Shown piece after piece: positions 45,723 through 56,811 of a DNA stretch of 64,000 nt. Both the position numbers and the translations under genes were made by a program. Position 1 is the stretch's first letter. Every line of letters starts with the position of its first letter. The notes under the pieces are model-generated. The model saw only the letters and a list, made by a program, of their open reading frames with translations. It was not told the origin of the DNA and ran no database searches. This stretch comes from Aquila chrysaetos chrysaetos (Eukaryota > Chordata > Aves > Accipitriformes > Accipitridae). The stretch is taken from assembly GCF_900496995.4 (NCBI RefSeq), contig NC_044019.1, positions 3,162,001 to 3,226,000 of the forward strand, in the 5' to 3' direction.

Positions 45723-46922
45723 GTAAGAGTCACGTATTTTATTATAAAGCCAGTTAAATGACTGCCTGTCTGTCTGTTCTGGCTCAGGGCTGGCAGATAA
45801 ATGCCTTTTTAAATTTTTTTTTTAATTTTTTTTTTTTGTCTGGGAGTTTTCGCATTGGATTTGAGTGTTCATACGTGTCTGTACTCAGAGCAGAGACAGT
45901 TGCAGTGGAAATGTGCCGGTGCCTTTGGAGGGCACTGTAACATCACCACGCAGCCCTTTTTATTCTGTTTGCCTCCTGAGCACCGGGGTCCTTGCTTTAA
46001 CACGAGGCTTGGGCATCCTCCCGCTGACGAAGGAGGGGATCCTGGCGTGGGGCTGCTCCCCCCTCACACCCCCCTTGCCAGGGCAAAGGGGCTTTTTTGT
46101 CTTTCAAAGGATGCTCCTCTGTGGAGAGGAGCCCCAAAGTGTGCAAAGGGAGATGCTTGCAGCTGTAGGTAGCTAAGCAGGATTAACATCACCCCACAAG
46201 GTGCCTCCTGCTTTTCTTGATTAATGTCAGGTGTTTTTTAACTAATTCTCCATTTGCAAAAAAAAAAAAAAAAAGAAGAATAAAAAGTCATTTGGGCATT
46301 AGGCGTTACAGCTGTGTTTTCCTGCCAGCTTTGCAAACTTCTGTGTCAAGCTTTTGGCTACTTTCTAGATCTTACAAAGGAGGGAAAAAAGAAAAATCTT
46401 GAGACTACCTGCTTGAGGCTGCTGTGGGAAACCATCTGGGGATTCCCAGCTGAGTAAAACCCCAGGACAAGGTCTGGGTGTCTGGGGAAGAGCAGGTACA
46501 GAGGCTGCATGCAGTCAGCCAGCTCTTGCCCTGTAGAAATGTCCTGTGCTCTCAGATGGAAGCTAGGTGCCGTGTTTTGGGAGACGCTGTAAGTCAGCGT
46601 AAGCAATTAAACCACCGCTTCAGGACTGAGCTACCCTTTCTGCGGAGGTCTGCATGCAATTGTACAGGATTGCCTCAAGTACGGATGGTTTAATAGTTTG
46701 ATTTCGTGCGTAAAATTGGCAGCGGCTTCTGCCAGGTCATTTGGGAAATGGAAAGCTGCTTTCCTTAGTGATAATTCTGGAATAAACATTTTAAATGGAC
46801 GCGGCTTGGAGGGAGACGTCTGCTTGCAGATGCCACTGCCTTCCTGCTGCGCTCTTGCAAACAGCGGGAGAGCGCAGGGGGGCGAGCGAATCTGATGGCT
46901 TTTCCTCCCCGGCTCTCTGCAG
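45723..46922. other. MACF1: MACF1 intron
   Basis: 1.2 kb with T runs (about 45810-45838) and an A run (46257-46274). I searched by eye for a 15-nt cassette exon like plectin 2-alpha and saw none with paired splice sites. Confidence 0.7.
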
Positions 46923-47012
46923 GTGCGCAAGCACATCAATGACCTCTACGAAGACTTGCGAGATGGCCACAACCTCATCTCCCTCCTGGAGGTGCTGTCA
47001 GGAGTGAAGCTG
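46923..47012 (+). CDS. MACF1: MACF1 common exon 3 (CH1)
   Basis: 90 nt, phase 0 to 0, acceptor CTCTGCAG|GTG, donor AAGCTG|GTAAGT. It encodes [20 protein letters not shown] and on to SGVKL: the DLRDGxxLIxLLEVLSG signature is the core of CH1 and part of actin-binding site 1/2. Its 90-nt length equals the corresponding plectin exon. Confidence 0.98.
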
Positions 47013-47950
47013 GTAAGTCCCCAGGGCTGGGTCGCGATGCTGCTGCTCCCCCACCCCGATTCCCCCCTCCGTCCTCCCCCCCGCTCCCTGCCGCACCCAG
47101 CCATCAGCTGTCATTTCTTATGCCACAGTTTTGTTTTCAAATGTCTGTCGTTGTTTCTTTTATTATTATTACTATTATCATTTGTTGTTGTTAGTATTAT
47201 TATTTTATTTATTTTCACTCAAACCCGTGTTGCCCAGGCTGGTCTCTTGGATACCACCAAAACATGTGATTAAAGCCGCTGGCTTATGGTGCCCTGAGTG
47301 GAGCCCTCTTTTTGTGAAGGCTTACACACCTTCATCTTCTACATTTGGCTCCATATTTAAAATAACGGATAATAGTGGCTTAGACTAAAACTGTTTCTGT
47401 GACAGCGTGCCCAGCAGTTTAGCTCAGATTTGACACTCCTGCCCCGTGCTCAGCTCCTACATGAGCTGGATATCTAGCAGTCGGTGGCGTGCAAACCTTT
47501 TCCTGCATCTTGAGCATCGTAGAGTCCCCGTCCTTCCTGCTCCTCCTCCTCCTCCTTCTCAGACTGACACATTCACTCAGCTCTGGGAAGATCCCGATTG
47601 CTGCAACAGGGTAGCACAGCAGGAATTATTTTAGTTTTCCCCTAAAATAGGATCTGGGCAAAGATCTCCTAACTCCCTCTGTTACCCTCCAGAGATGCCA
47701 AATCAGTTTTTGTGGGGGCTGAAAAATTGGATCGAGCTACTTGTGATCCAGACAGCTTCCTTCTCTTTGCTTCGGCTCTCAGAGCCGAAGGGGAAATTTC
47801 TGTGCTCGAGCCCAGGGTGTGCCGGAGATCCAGCTGCCTTCATCCCTGCTCTTTTGTTTTCCCTTTTACCTGGGTGTTGCATTTTGGTTTCCATTCTGTC
47901 TCCCTGTTGTGTCACCCTCCCATTGCCGCTGTCCCTCCCGTCCTCGTTAG
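47013..47950. other. MACF1: MACF1 intron before cassette exon
   Basis: Contains T/TTATTA-rich low-complexity sequence at 47150-47220 and ends with a strong pyrimidine tract (CCCTCCCATTGCCGCTGTCC...) feeding the acceptor at 47950. No other exon seen. Confidence 0.65.
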
Positions 47951-47986
47951 CAAATAGAGCCGCCAGCTCAGAGGAGCCTTCGCCTG
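47951..47986 (+). CDS. MACF1: Candidate MACF1 36-nt cassette exon (plectin 3-alpha-like)
   Basis: A 36-nt phase 0-0 exon with a long pyrimidine tract, acceptor CCTCGTTAG|CAA and donor CGCCTG|GTGAGA. It encodes QIEPPAQRSLRL and would insert 12 residues in CH1 between SGVKL and PREKGRM. Plectin has an optional 12-residue exon (3-alpha) in exactly this position, and as I recall it also ends R-S-x-R-L. The match of length, phase, slot and C-terminal residues supports a conserved tissue-regulated microexon. A second possible donor (48055/48056, A|GTAGGT) would give a 105-nt in-frame version with an acidic tail. Confidence 0.65.
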
Positions 47987-49576
47987 GTGAGAGCGCCGGC
48001 CTGGTGCCGTGCAAGCAGTGAAGAGCGTGAGGAGGAAGATGATGATGATGAAGAAGTAGGTTGAGTCTGCCCCGGCCGCAGCGTATCCCTGGCGGACACT
48101 GGAGTGCCGTCAGATAGTCCAGTGCAGCCCAGCATCGCTGGGGGCTCCGACCTTCCCCTCTCTTTGGTTTCAGCTGGGGTTTTTGATAAAACCCACCCAA
48201 CTTGCCCAGGGTGGTCACCCCGAGCGAGGGTCTGCGGAGGGGAAGCTGTAAGAGCGGAGAGGCACTCGATGCCGCCGTCCTCGTTACCGGGCTGCGTTCA
48301 CGTTAACTGGATTATCTGCGCGTGCATTGCAGTGTCGGCCTGCAGTCAGGGCACGCCACCCACCTGGTGTGACAGCATGTGTCCCCCCCACGGGGCGGGA
48401 GGGGACAGGGACGGGGTCCTGCACGCTGCTCCCAGCCGGGTCCCCACTTGCTCGACCCTCGGGGGGGCCGCTGTGACGGCTGCTCACCTCGCACTGCATG
48501 GACAGGCTCCGGGCACAGGCACCTTCTCGGGGGGGCTGGTGCCACCCTGGGGTCCGGGACGCGAGCAGCAACCCCGTGCATGTGAGCGGAGGTGGGAGCG
48601 AGCACAGCCCGGCCCCAGCCGAGGGTTACCCTGGAGGGGCCAGACCCCAAAACCTTGCTCAGGTGTAAGAGAAGGTGTGTTTTCCAGTCCCCTCGCTCTT
48701 GTGCGCAGTGTCACTTCCCACCTGGAGCAGCGCAGAAGGAGCTGGGGCTGTAGCATCTTCCCACTGGGCTCCGGTCCCCTGCAGCCCTGGAGATGTTCCC
48801 CTTGCAGGGACAGCTCTTCGCCTTCAGGCTGGGGAAGGAGGGTGACCCAGAGGACTTGGGGTGTCCTGGCAGTTCAGAGCATCCTGGTGACACCTCGTAT
48901 TGAGGCTGAGATCAGGATTTGGGCATCGATCCTCCCGCTCCTGCCGATTCAAAGCAGACCCAGCATCCCACATCCTTCTCCTGGCCGCAGCTCAGCCGCC
49001 GGGTACCTCGGAAAAATCCCTTGCCTGCAGCAGCGGCGATGAGCACAGCCCAGGGCATCTCATTTCTTCCCTCCCCAAGGGTTCAGAGACGATACCCGGA
49101 GCAGCAGCCCCTGCCCGCGTGCGGGAGGAGCCGAGCCGGGTCTGCAGGGGCTGATGCTGAGGTCGGGGTTTCTCTGCCATCAGTGGGGACCCGCGGCCGG
49201 TCCCTGCCTGGGATCTCGGAGGCTGAGCTGGTCCTGCCTGCTGCCGGCAGCCACGCAGTGATGGGCTCAGAGCCTGGACGCAGACCCTCGGGGGTCTCAG
49301 AGGAGGTCGAGTTCTCAGGGTCTTCCCACCTCCGTGCCCCACCGTGGCCTTTTTGCCCTCTTTCAGCAGGATCGTGCGTAGCAATGACTTTGTTTGCCTC
49401 CAGAGCAAGAAGATAGAGCAGGGTGTGTGGAGTGCACGGGGGCTCATACCAGCACGCTGAGTGCGGGGGGCTGCCGCAGGCGGCTCTCGGGGGCATGCGG
49501 GGGGAGGCTGTGCATGCGGGGTGCTGCCGTCCCGGCCCCACGAGCCTGACCCGAAACTGTCGTCTCTCTCTTGCAG
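47987..49576. other. MACF1: MACF1 intron
   Basis: GC-rich; includes a (GAT)n/(GAG) stretch just after the cassette exon (48028-48056). No further exon supported until the TCTCTTGCAG acceptor at 49576. Confidence 0.65.
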
Positions 49577-49654
49577 CCGCGTGAGAAGGGGCGGATGCGT
49601 TTCCACCGGCTGCAGAACGTGCAGATAGCCCTGGATTTCCTGAAGCAGCGACAG
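49577..49654 (+). CDS. MACF1: MACF1 common exon 4 (CH1)
   Basis: 78 nt, phase 0 to 0, acceptor CTCTTGCAG|CCG, donor CGACAG|GTAAGG. It encodes [20 protein letters not shown] and on to FLKQRQ, a near-invariant spectraplakin CH1 block involved in actin binding. Confidence 0.98.
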
Positions 49655-51473
49655 GTAAGGGCTAATTTAGGCTCATCCGGAAGCAGAGCTGGGTGATTTG
49701 CGGTTCTTTCTCCTGGCCGGGGCTCGGGAAGGGTGTCGAGAAGCAGTGTCAGCCTGTGCTGGGGTGTGCCCATCCCCGCAGTGCCGGTGCTGGTTAAGGA
49801 TGGCTGTCAGGGGACTTTCCCCTGTAGGCGTTGTGCGCTTTCAGAACCACCCATGTGGCGCAAAAACTAGTATCAAAACGCGGGACCAGACTCCAGTTCT
49901 AGGAAGGGGTTTGCAAACGTCACAGACGGTCACTTCTGCGCCCCGAAAGCCTCACCGGGGGCTCCCTGGCGGCAGATCCCGGCAGTGGGGATGGATGGCT
50001 GTGGCACATCTGTACCTTCCCGCCAGCTTTGGGGGAGATGTGGGAGCTGGATTCTGCCCAGCCCCACGCAGCCACGGCCTCGGCGCTGGCACAGCCGGAT
50101 GCCTCTTTGTGCAGCATCACCCCTCTGGATGGTAGCACGGGTATATCGTCCTCCCCGTGCCGCCCCTGGGCAGCGTCGCCCTTCGGCTTTCAGAGGGCAG
50201 GTTCCCTCCGCCGGGCTTTTGGGAGGTGCTGGCCTGGCAGTGCCTGTGCAGCTGGCAGAGACCAGGCATCCTCCGCACCCCTGGGCAGATCCCGCCCGGA
50301 ACAGTGGGATGCATCCCGAGACTTGTTGGCTCTGAAACCCCTGCAGCCCTGGGGCCGGGTGTCCTGTTCCGCCTGTTGGGTCAGGTCTCCCCACCGTGAT
50401 GCTCCCTAGATATGCCGAGATGATGATAAATTGTACCAGTTCATGCTGAAGCAGAGACTTTTCTCTCTCTCTGCTGGCCTGAGGGCACTGAATAAATTTA
50501 AGCACGTGCCCCACTCCAGGGAGGGTGAGCTGCTTCCAGCCCCTCCCTCCTCCTCCTCCCCAGCCCCTTGATAGAGACATTTTGCCAGGGGCTCTTGGGA
50601 GCTTGTTTCTCTACTTGGATGAAACAGCTTTTTCCTTTGAAGTGTAATGGCCTGGTGGCAGCGGCTTTGCTGGGATGTCTTACCCCAGACGCTCCTGCTA
50701 GAGACTGATCGTGGGGTCCCGTTGAGTGTTGGGGAGCGGGGAGTCTCCCCTGGAGACCCCGCTGGGGGAGAAGAGCCCAAAACCCATGGCAGCTCCCGGG
50801 AAGGCAGCTGCAAGGAGAGCAGGAGCAGCAGCCAGGCAGTACCGCTCCGGTTTGGATCTGCTGGAAGCGCCGAGGCTGGTGCTGCAGGCATCTCCGCACG
50901 GTTCGGGGACTGCACATGCATTTAAACCACCCTTAGAGCAAAGCAGCTGGGAGGGAGCAGCTCTGGGACTGCGTGGGGCCGGAGTCTGCCAGGACAGGGG
51001 CTTTCGGTGGGTGCTGGGGAAGGACCCTCAGCGAGGACAATGCCGGCGTTTTTGCCTTTGTTAGGGCTGATTGATGAGCAGCTTGGTTCTGAACCCAGGA
51101 GGGAGTTAACAGAGCTCGGCCATCCTTTTTTAACCATGCTCTGTGGTCTGTAGCTATTAAATTATGCACTAGTGCTCGGGGCTTCGGGGACGAGGCGCTT
51201 CTCCGTGTGAGCTGAAATAAAGCCATTAAGTGCTGGGAAAGCACTTCTAGATGGAGAGTGCTAGAGATGTCAAAAATCTGTCCTTCCCCGCCTTCCCGAG
51301 CTGGGGCACGGGGTGGCCTCACTGCCTCTTTTGGGAAACGCTAGGTGTTGCGTGTCCGCTCCTCGCCGGAGTGCTTGGGATGGCCCTGGGGACAGCATGG
51401 TCGGGGGACATGTCCCCCTGCTCTCTGTGGGTGAGGCCGATGGGGAATTTTGACCCCGTTGCTTCTCTTTCAG
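49655..51473. other. MACF1: MACF1 intron
   Basis: 1.8 kb, GC-rich, with an AT-richer part at 51130-51230. Nothing supported. Confidence 0.65.
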
Positions 51474-51566
51474 GTGAAACTGGTGAACATTCGCAACGAT
51501 GACATTACAGACGGCAACCCCAAGCTCACCCTGGGGCTCATATGGACGATCATCCTCCACTTCCAG
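51474..51566 (+). CDS. MACF1: MACF1 common exon 5 (end of CH1)
   Basis: 93 nt, phase 0 to 0, acceptor TCTTTCAG|GTG, donor TTCCAG|GTAGGT. It encodes [20 protein letters not shown] and on to [11 protein letters not shown], the last helix of CH1 (the classic actin-binding-domain signature [12 protein letters not shown]). The downstream exon (57989) is also entered in phase 0, so an internal first exon must end in phase 0. Confidence 0.98.
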
Positions 51567-53880
51567 GTAGGTCCTTGCTGAAGGATGCGGGGCGGACGGC
51601 GGGAGCGCGTTGTCTCCTTGGGGCGCTGGCATCCGTCTCTCCGCATGTTTCATGGCGATGCTGGCACGCGGATCGGTCCGGAGGATCAACACGCGTTGCA
51701 GTGTCATGGAGACCGGTGTCGGAGAATAGCAACACCCTTTTCTCATCGTTTACATAATGAAATCATTAATGATGGGTTGTGTGCGGTGGCCTCCCGGTTG
51801 GCACCAGTGTTGTTGGCGGTAGCTGTTTGCTCAGCTGAAGTCTTTGGAGGAGAAGAACAAATTCGGAGGGGGCCGAGGGGGGACAGGCTGAGCTCCCACC
51901 CACACGGGGCTGTTATCCTGAGGCGCTCCCAGCCCTTTGGGTGGTCGGTGCAGCCACGGGATCTTTTGTTGGGATGGAAAATGTCAGCTGCGTGACAGTG
52001 GTTCAGGACAGTGATGGGAGAAGCTCTCTGACCCAGCTGGCGTGCTGGGGAACGCACTTAGGACCGTCTCCAGCAATCGTGTGCTATAGATGTTCTTGCA
52101 AAACAGGGTCTCGGATCTTTAATAGCCTCAAATTATCCAATTGTAGCTTTGATGCCCTCTGGGGGACGACGCGTGGTCCTTAATGCCACCAGTGCAGTTG
52201 GCATGTGGGGCTTGCTGAGCAGTGCTACTGTCAGCAGCTCGTTAGCGATGTGGCATTAGCTCTGGGGCCGTCTCTGCTGTGGGACCGAGCCTGTGGGAGC
52301 TGCCATATCCCGGCTCCCTGCCATATCCCGGCTCCCTGCCATATCCCGGCTCCCTGCCGTATCCCCGCTGGCATCTTCCAGACGAGACTGGCGCTGGCTT
52401 TGAGACCTCGTAAGGAAGATTTTCATTTTTGGAGGATGAGTGGGCAGCGCCCTGGGGAGAGGCTTTTGAGGAGGACCGTGGGGATAAATAGGGTGGAAGG
52501 CTGCTTGCTGACGAGGCGCTCTGCCTTGTGTTTTCGCCTTGGGAAGCAGCCGGGGTCGAGCAGGGTCTGGATGCTGATGAGTCACCGTCATCTCCGGTGA
52601 GGCCCTGGCTGGTGGCATCCTGTCCCCGTTGTCCTCCGGGTCGCCCTGCCCTGGTGCATCCTCTGCTGCAGGAGACCAAGGAGGGGAGATCAGGGGGTCC
52701 TGGGTCCCCTCCGTGCCCAGCTGGGAGGGGACGCTGCCATCCTGCTGGGGGGGGGACAGTGTGGGTGACAAGGGACCCCCAGGGGAGCTGGGCTGGTGCC
52801 GGCGAGCCTGCATGTCCTCTCCCTGCCTGCGCTAACGGGATTTTTTCTGGGGTTGTAGCTCCATTGTGAACCTCTTAATCTCCTGTGTCCCAGTGCCGCT
52901 GCCTGGAGGCAGGCGGCTGGGAAAGCCCCGGGGAGAGGTTTGGGGTGGGCTGGTGCCGGTGCGGAGCCCAGGCACTGCCAGCTCTGCAGGGAGCTGGAGT
53001 GATGAAGCCACGGGGGCTGCTCCCTGTGCCCTGGGAGCTCTTGGGGTCACCGGGTCCCTTAGTCATCTCCTGGGTTGCTCCTCGTTGAGTGTTTCTCCCT
53101 TTCCAGCTCTGCTTGCTGGGGCTGAGTTCAGTCCCCCCATCTTTATGCCCCCCGCTCCCCATTTTCTGTCTCACCCCTGCTTTCGGGGTGTGTTTCCCTG
53201 CTCTGGTCCCTCTGAGCTGGCAAGCAGAGTTGGGATGCTGCGTGCTCCTCGAACCCCCGCCCTTGGTGGCATTCGGGGCAGGAGGGAGGCAGGACGTGGG
53301 GCCGACCGGGATGGGGAGCATCGGAGCTGCCATAGCCTGTTGGGACCCCACAACTGCGGCTCCCCGAAGCGATGCCGGGTCCCCAGGGTACCTTGGGCTG
53401 CCCCGCCGTGCCCCGAGCTGGGTGACCCTAGCAGGAGGGCGGGCACGTGAGCTGGTCTCTTGGGGCTCTCGGCATTAAAAATTAAGGAGTAAACCTCCCG
53501 AATTGGAGAGAAACACCCCTGTGGGAGCCGGCGCAGCGTGTCCGCGTCTCCGTTGGCGTGCATGCAGAGCCGCTCTGACTCCTCCCTGCTTTTTTTTTTT
53601 CCCCCATTTCTCTCCCACCCCTTCCTTTATGCTACCTTTGCCAACCTTCCCTGGGTTTTGTGTTTTTTATCCCCCTCTTCCCCACCCTCTCCCACCCCCC
53701 TCCCCGCTCCGCTGCCTGATTCCTGCTCCCTGTTTGTGTTGGCGAGGGCCGTGCTCCAATTACCTCATATTTGGAGAGAAGGACGCCGCAGCCAATCCCT
53801 GCTCCCTCTGCTTTTAGGTCAAGTGATTTCTGAACTGCAGTGAGATGCTTTGAATTTGTCTTCTCACAGCGCCCAGGCTG
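51567..53880. other. MACF1: MACF1 intron upstream of internal promoter
   Basis: No exon supported. Contains the four-copy 18-bp tandem repeat at 52306-52375 and pyrimidine-rich sequence at 53590-53720. Confidence 0.6.
52306..52375. repeat. 18-bp tandem repeat, four copies
   Basis: Four head-to-tail copies of CCATATCCCGGCTCCCTG, the last one altered (CCGTATCCCCGCTGG). A small minisatellite with near-perfect units. Confidence 0.9.
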
Positions 53881-54068
53881 TAAGATGGCTGTCTGGAGCG
53901 GCGGCGGCGGCGGCAGGGCTGGCGGGAGGGAGCGGCGGCAAGGGGCAGTCCGTGGCACGGTGTACGGCGTGCGTTTGATCCGATGAAGCCCGGCTTGGGA
54001 TTTATTCGGGAGCCGGCGACTCGCTTAGCTGCGTTACTGCCGGCACTGAGGAGGAGGAGGAGGAGGAG
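53880..54068 (+). promoter_or_regulatory. MACF1: Internal MACF1 promoter/5' UTR before the MGNSLGC exon
   Basis: CpG-rich sequence with (GGC)n (about 53898-53917) and a (GAG)n run ending at the ATG of 54069. An upstream ATG at 53983 opens an out-of-frame ORF overlapping the start, which could reduce translation. The start has G at -3 and G at +4. Confidence 0.6.
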
Positions 54069-55181
54069 ATGGGGAATTCTCTGGGCTGCGTTAAAGAGCC
54101 GAAGGAAAAAGCTGTGGGAAAGCCACCCCTGTCTCCCAAGAAAAGGGTCCGCTTTAAACGGAGGCGGAGGGGGAAGAGGAGAGCGATGCCGGAGGCAGCC
54201 CCGCAGGAGGAGCCCCCGGCCCTGGAGGTGGCTGAGGATGAGGAGGCGACGAAGTCAAAGGCAGCCCCCCGGCAGGAGGGAGGAGAGGAGCCCGCCGGGA
54301 CCTGGCACCACGGCGGGGACCCCAACCCGGCGGCCCTACACCCCGGGCTCATCGTGCAGGTGAAGGAGCGGTTTCAGGGGGAGGTGCAGAAAGCTCGCCT
54401 GGTGCTGGAGCCGCCACGGCCGGGTGCAGCGGGGGCTTCCCCGGAGGAAGGCACCACCGTCATCGCCCGGTTGCTGGAGAACCCGGCCGAGAAGGACTGC
54501 GAGAAGGCAGTGAGCCGGCTGGTCGAGCTGCAGAGGAGCGGTGCGGGCAGCCGCCGGGCCGTGCTGCTGCCCCTGCGCGGGGGGATCGATGGCCGCGTTG
54601 ACGGACTCCTGTCCCCGGCGAGCACGGTGTCCGGCGAGGAGCCAGCGAAGAGCCGGGAGTCGGGGACCGGCAGTGCCCTGGATGCCTGGGGGAAAGGAGG
54701 CAGCCGCAATCCCGTCTCCGGCGCCGCGTGGACCTGCTCCTCCGCAGCAGAGCCAGGCACCGTTTCGGAGCTGTCTACGCCGTCCCCCATGGTGGATCAG
54801 CTAGAAAACCCCAGCGTGGGGAGAACCTCAGGGTTGCCGTTGTTTCGGGCCGGGGAGGGAGACGGGCATGGACTGCCGGCCTCCCGCAGCCTGTCCTCCT
54901 TCAGCGGGCGCAGCGGCGGGGTGGCCCGGAGCTCCTCGGGGTACGGCAGCGACCCGGCGCGCCAGCCGGCCAAGGGCGCTGGAGCCGGTGGGACCACGGC
55001 GTCTCCCTCTGAAGGTGGCCGCAGGCTCGCTGCGGAGGGCCGGGCTTGGAGGGGGAGCTCAGGGAAAGCCGGAGGAATGGTCAGTGTCTGCGTGTACTCT
55101 CGCCCCCTTTTCGGAGCGGGGTGGGGGGGACCTGGTTCAGTGGACCCCAGATCCTGGTGGCCCCCGGGGACGGTCACCTCG
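54069..55181 (+). CDS. MACF1: MACF1 internal first exon, MGNSLGC membrane-targeting N-terminus (3' end uncertain)
   Basis: An open frame starts MGNSLGCVKEPKE: Gly2 for N-myristoylation and Cys7 for palmitoylation. A proline and a polybasic block follow (SPKKRVRFKRRRRGKRR, about residues 23-39), then a charged disordered region and a conserved-looking part (EEGTTVIARLLENPAEKDCE, about 134-153). The exon lies after the CH1 exons and before the CH2 exon, which is entered in phase 0. Phase-0 donors in frame are CAG|GTGAAG (54359), ATG|GTCAGT (55079) and TCG|GTGAGG (55181). The conserved-looking part after 54359 favours one of the later two. It would encode a MACF1 isoform lacking CH1 but keeping CH2, analogous to BPAG1/dystonin isoform 3, whose N-terminus is described as acylated and plasma-membrane targeted. 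The frame remains open to 55601, but the last part looks like GC-rich intron. Confidence 0.75.
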
Positions 55182-56179
55182 GTGAGGTGCAACCTCGTGC
55201 TGAGCGTGGGTGGGAGGGCTCTGGCGCAGAAAGCTCCCGAAGCCTTTTCCCCTCTGAGCATCTCCACCGGGAAAGCGTCCCCGGGGGACCGACCCGTCCT
55301 GCCCCTCGCTCCTGGCACAGGCAGCCAGAGAGCAGCTCCCACCGGAGCCGGCGGGTGCGGCCGGCGGTCACACCGGCTCTCGGTGCCGTTGCGTTCGCCG
55401 CCGTTGCGTTCGCCGCTGGCAGCGCGCTTGCTGTTGTCGGTGGCACTCGTGCCCTCGGGGCTGCTGGGTCGGGTGCGAGTTTTGGGGTGTCCCCTCCCTG
55501 CTGCCCGCGCTCAGCTCTCAGGCGGGCGGCGGCGGGTGAACGTGGAGGTGCGGGAGCTCTGCCTGCTCCGAGGGGGCTCCGAGAGGAAGAGGAGGGGATG
55601 ATGCTGTGTTTTGGAGCCCGTTGTTGCTGTTTGGAGGTCGCTCTTCGGGGGTGACAGGGCGGGCTGAAGGTGCTCTTGCGTTTGGCCGAGCTCTGCACGC
55701 CTCAGGACAAGCGTGTGGTTGGAGGGGCAGGAGAGGGGCTGTGGCCCCCAATACTTTTGCCAGGTTGGGACCAGTGTCGCAGCCACCATCCAGCCTTCAG
55801 CGTCCTGACACCGGTTGCTTGATGTGCGAGGCTGATGTCGGAAAGGTTTGGAAGGGGCTGGCCCCGGGTCCCGTGAGTTTTCACTCTCTCTTCTCACTGG
55901 TGCCTCCCTAAATCTTTGTCCTGACACAGACATGCGAAGAAAGGAGGGTGGAGCTGGTGCCGCATCCTGCACCTCCGTAAGCGCATCTCTAGGAGGGTCT
56001 CCTGCAAGCATGCCCTTGGGGAAAGGCCCAACGGTTGGAGAACCCCAGTTCTGTGTGAATTATTAAAAATAAAGGATTTGTCTGAGCTGGGTGCCACAAG
56101 GAGCTCCCCGATGGGCAGCGGTGCTGGAGAGCCCAGGTGGGGCACAGCCTGTGGGTGGGTTCACAGAAGGTATCATTCC

Positions 56180-56195
56180 GCTCTTAATTAAGAGC
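56180..56195. promoter_or_regulatory. 16-bp perfect palindrome GCTCTTAATTAAGAGC
   Basis: Self-complementary over 16 bp with a TTAATTAA core, the type of site bound by paired or dimeric homeodomain factors. Function is inferred. Confidence 0.4.
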
Positions 56196-56811
56196 TGCCA
56201 GGTAATCAGTAAGGGGGTGCTGGGCAGGTGGTGGTTTGTGGGTCCTTCCCTGCAGGCGTGGAGGGTCCCATCCCGCTGCTCACCCCGTGCATCGCCCTAT
56301 CCATCCTGGCTCTGCCGCCGGGTCCCAGCATCCCTAAGGAAACCGGGCCCCGGGGCTGGAGGAGTTAAAGGCAGCGCCGGCGGTGTGGCAGCGGCTGACA
56401 AAGAGCAGTTTTGTGTGTGATGAGCGTATCAGGCTCGGGAGAGGGAGGTGAGCCGCAGCATACCAATTACACCGTCGCTCGCCGTGCTGTGCCTCGGCAG
56501 CATCCAGCGTCCTCCTTGCCGGTGGGAGAGGCGGCTAATCCTGCAGGTCCCTGCCTCCTGCCTGCACAGGGATCTCTGGCAGCTGGGACCTGTGCGATGC
56601 CAGCACCCAACCGGGTGTGGTTTTGGGGGGAATAAAGCAACTGGGTGTTTTCAGGATGGAGGGGGCTCGGTGGGGCGGTGGGTAGGGCTGGGTCCTGGCA
56701 CACCTTCTCCCTGCAGTGCCGGGAGGAGGAATCTAGCGAGCAAACAGCCCGCGTTGCCTTTCCACAGGCGCCCCGGAAAATACGAGCAGCTCGCATCCTC
56801 CCCTTTGTCTG

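Noticed and set aside
45723..46922. Search for a 15-nt cassette exon like plectin exon 2-alpha
   Set aside because: No 15-nt segment with paired AG and GT(A/G)AG sites was found by eye. Absence is not proven.
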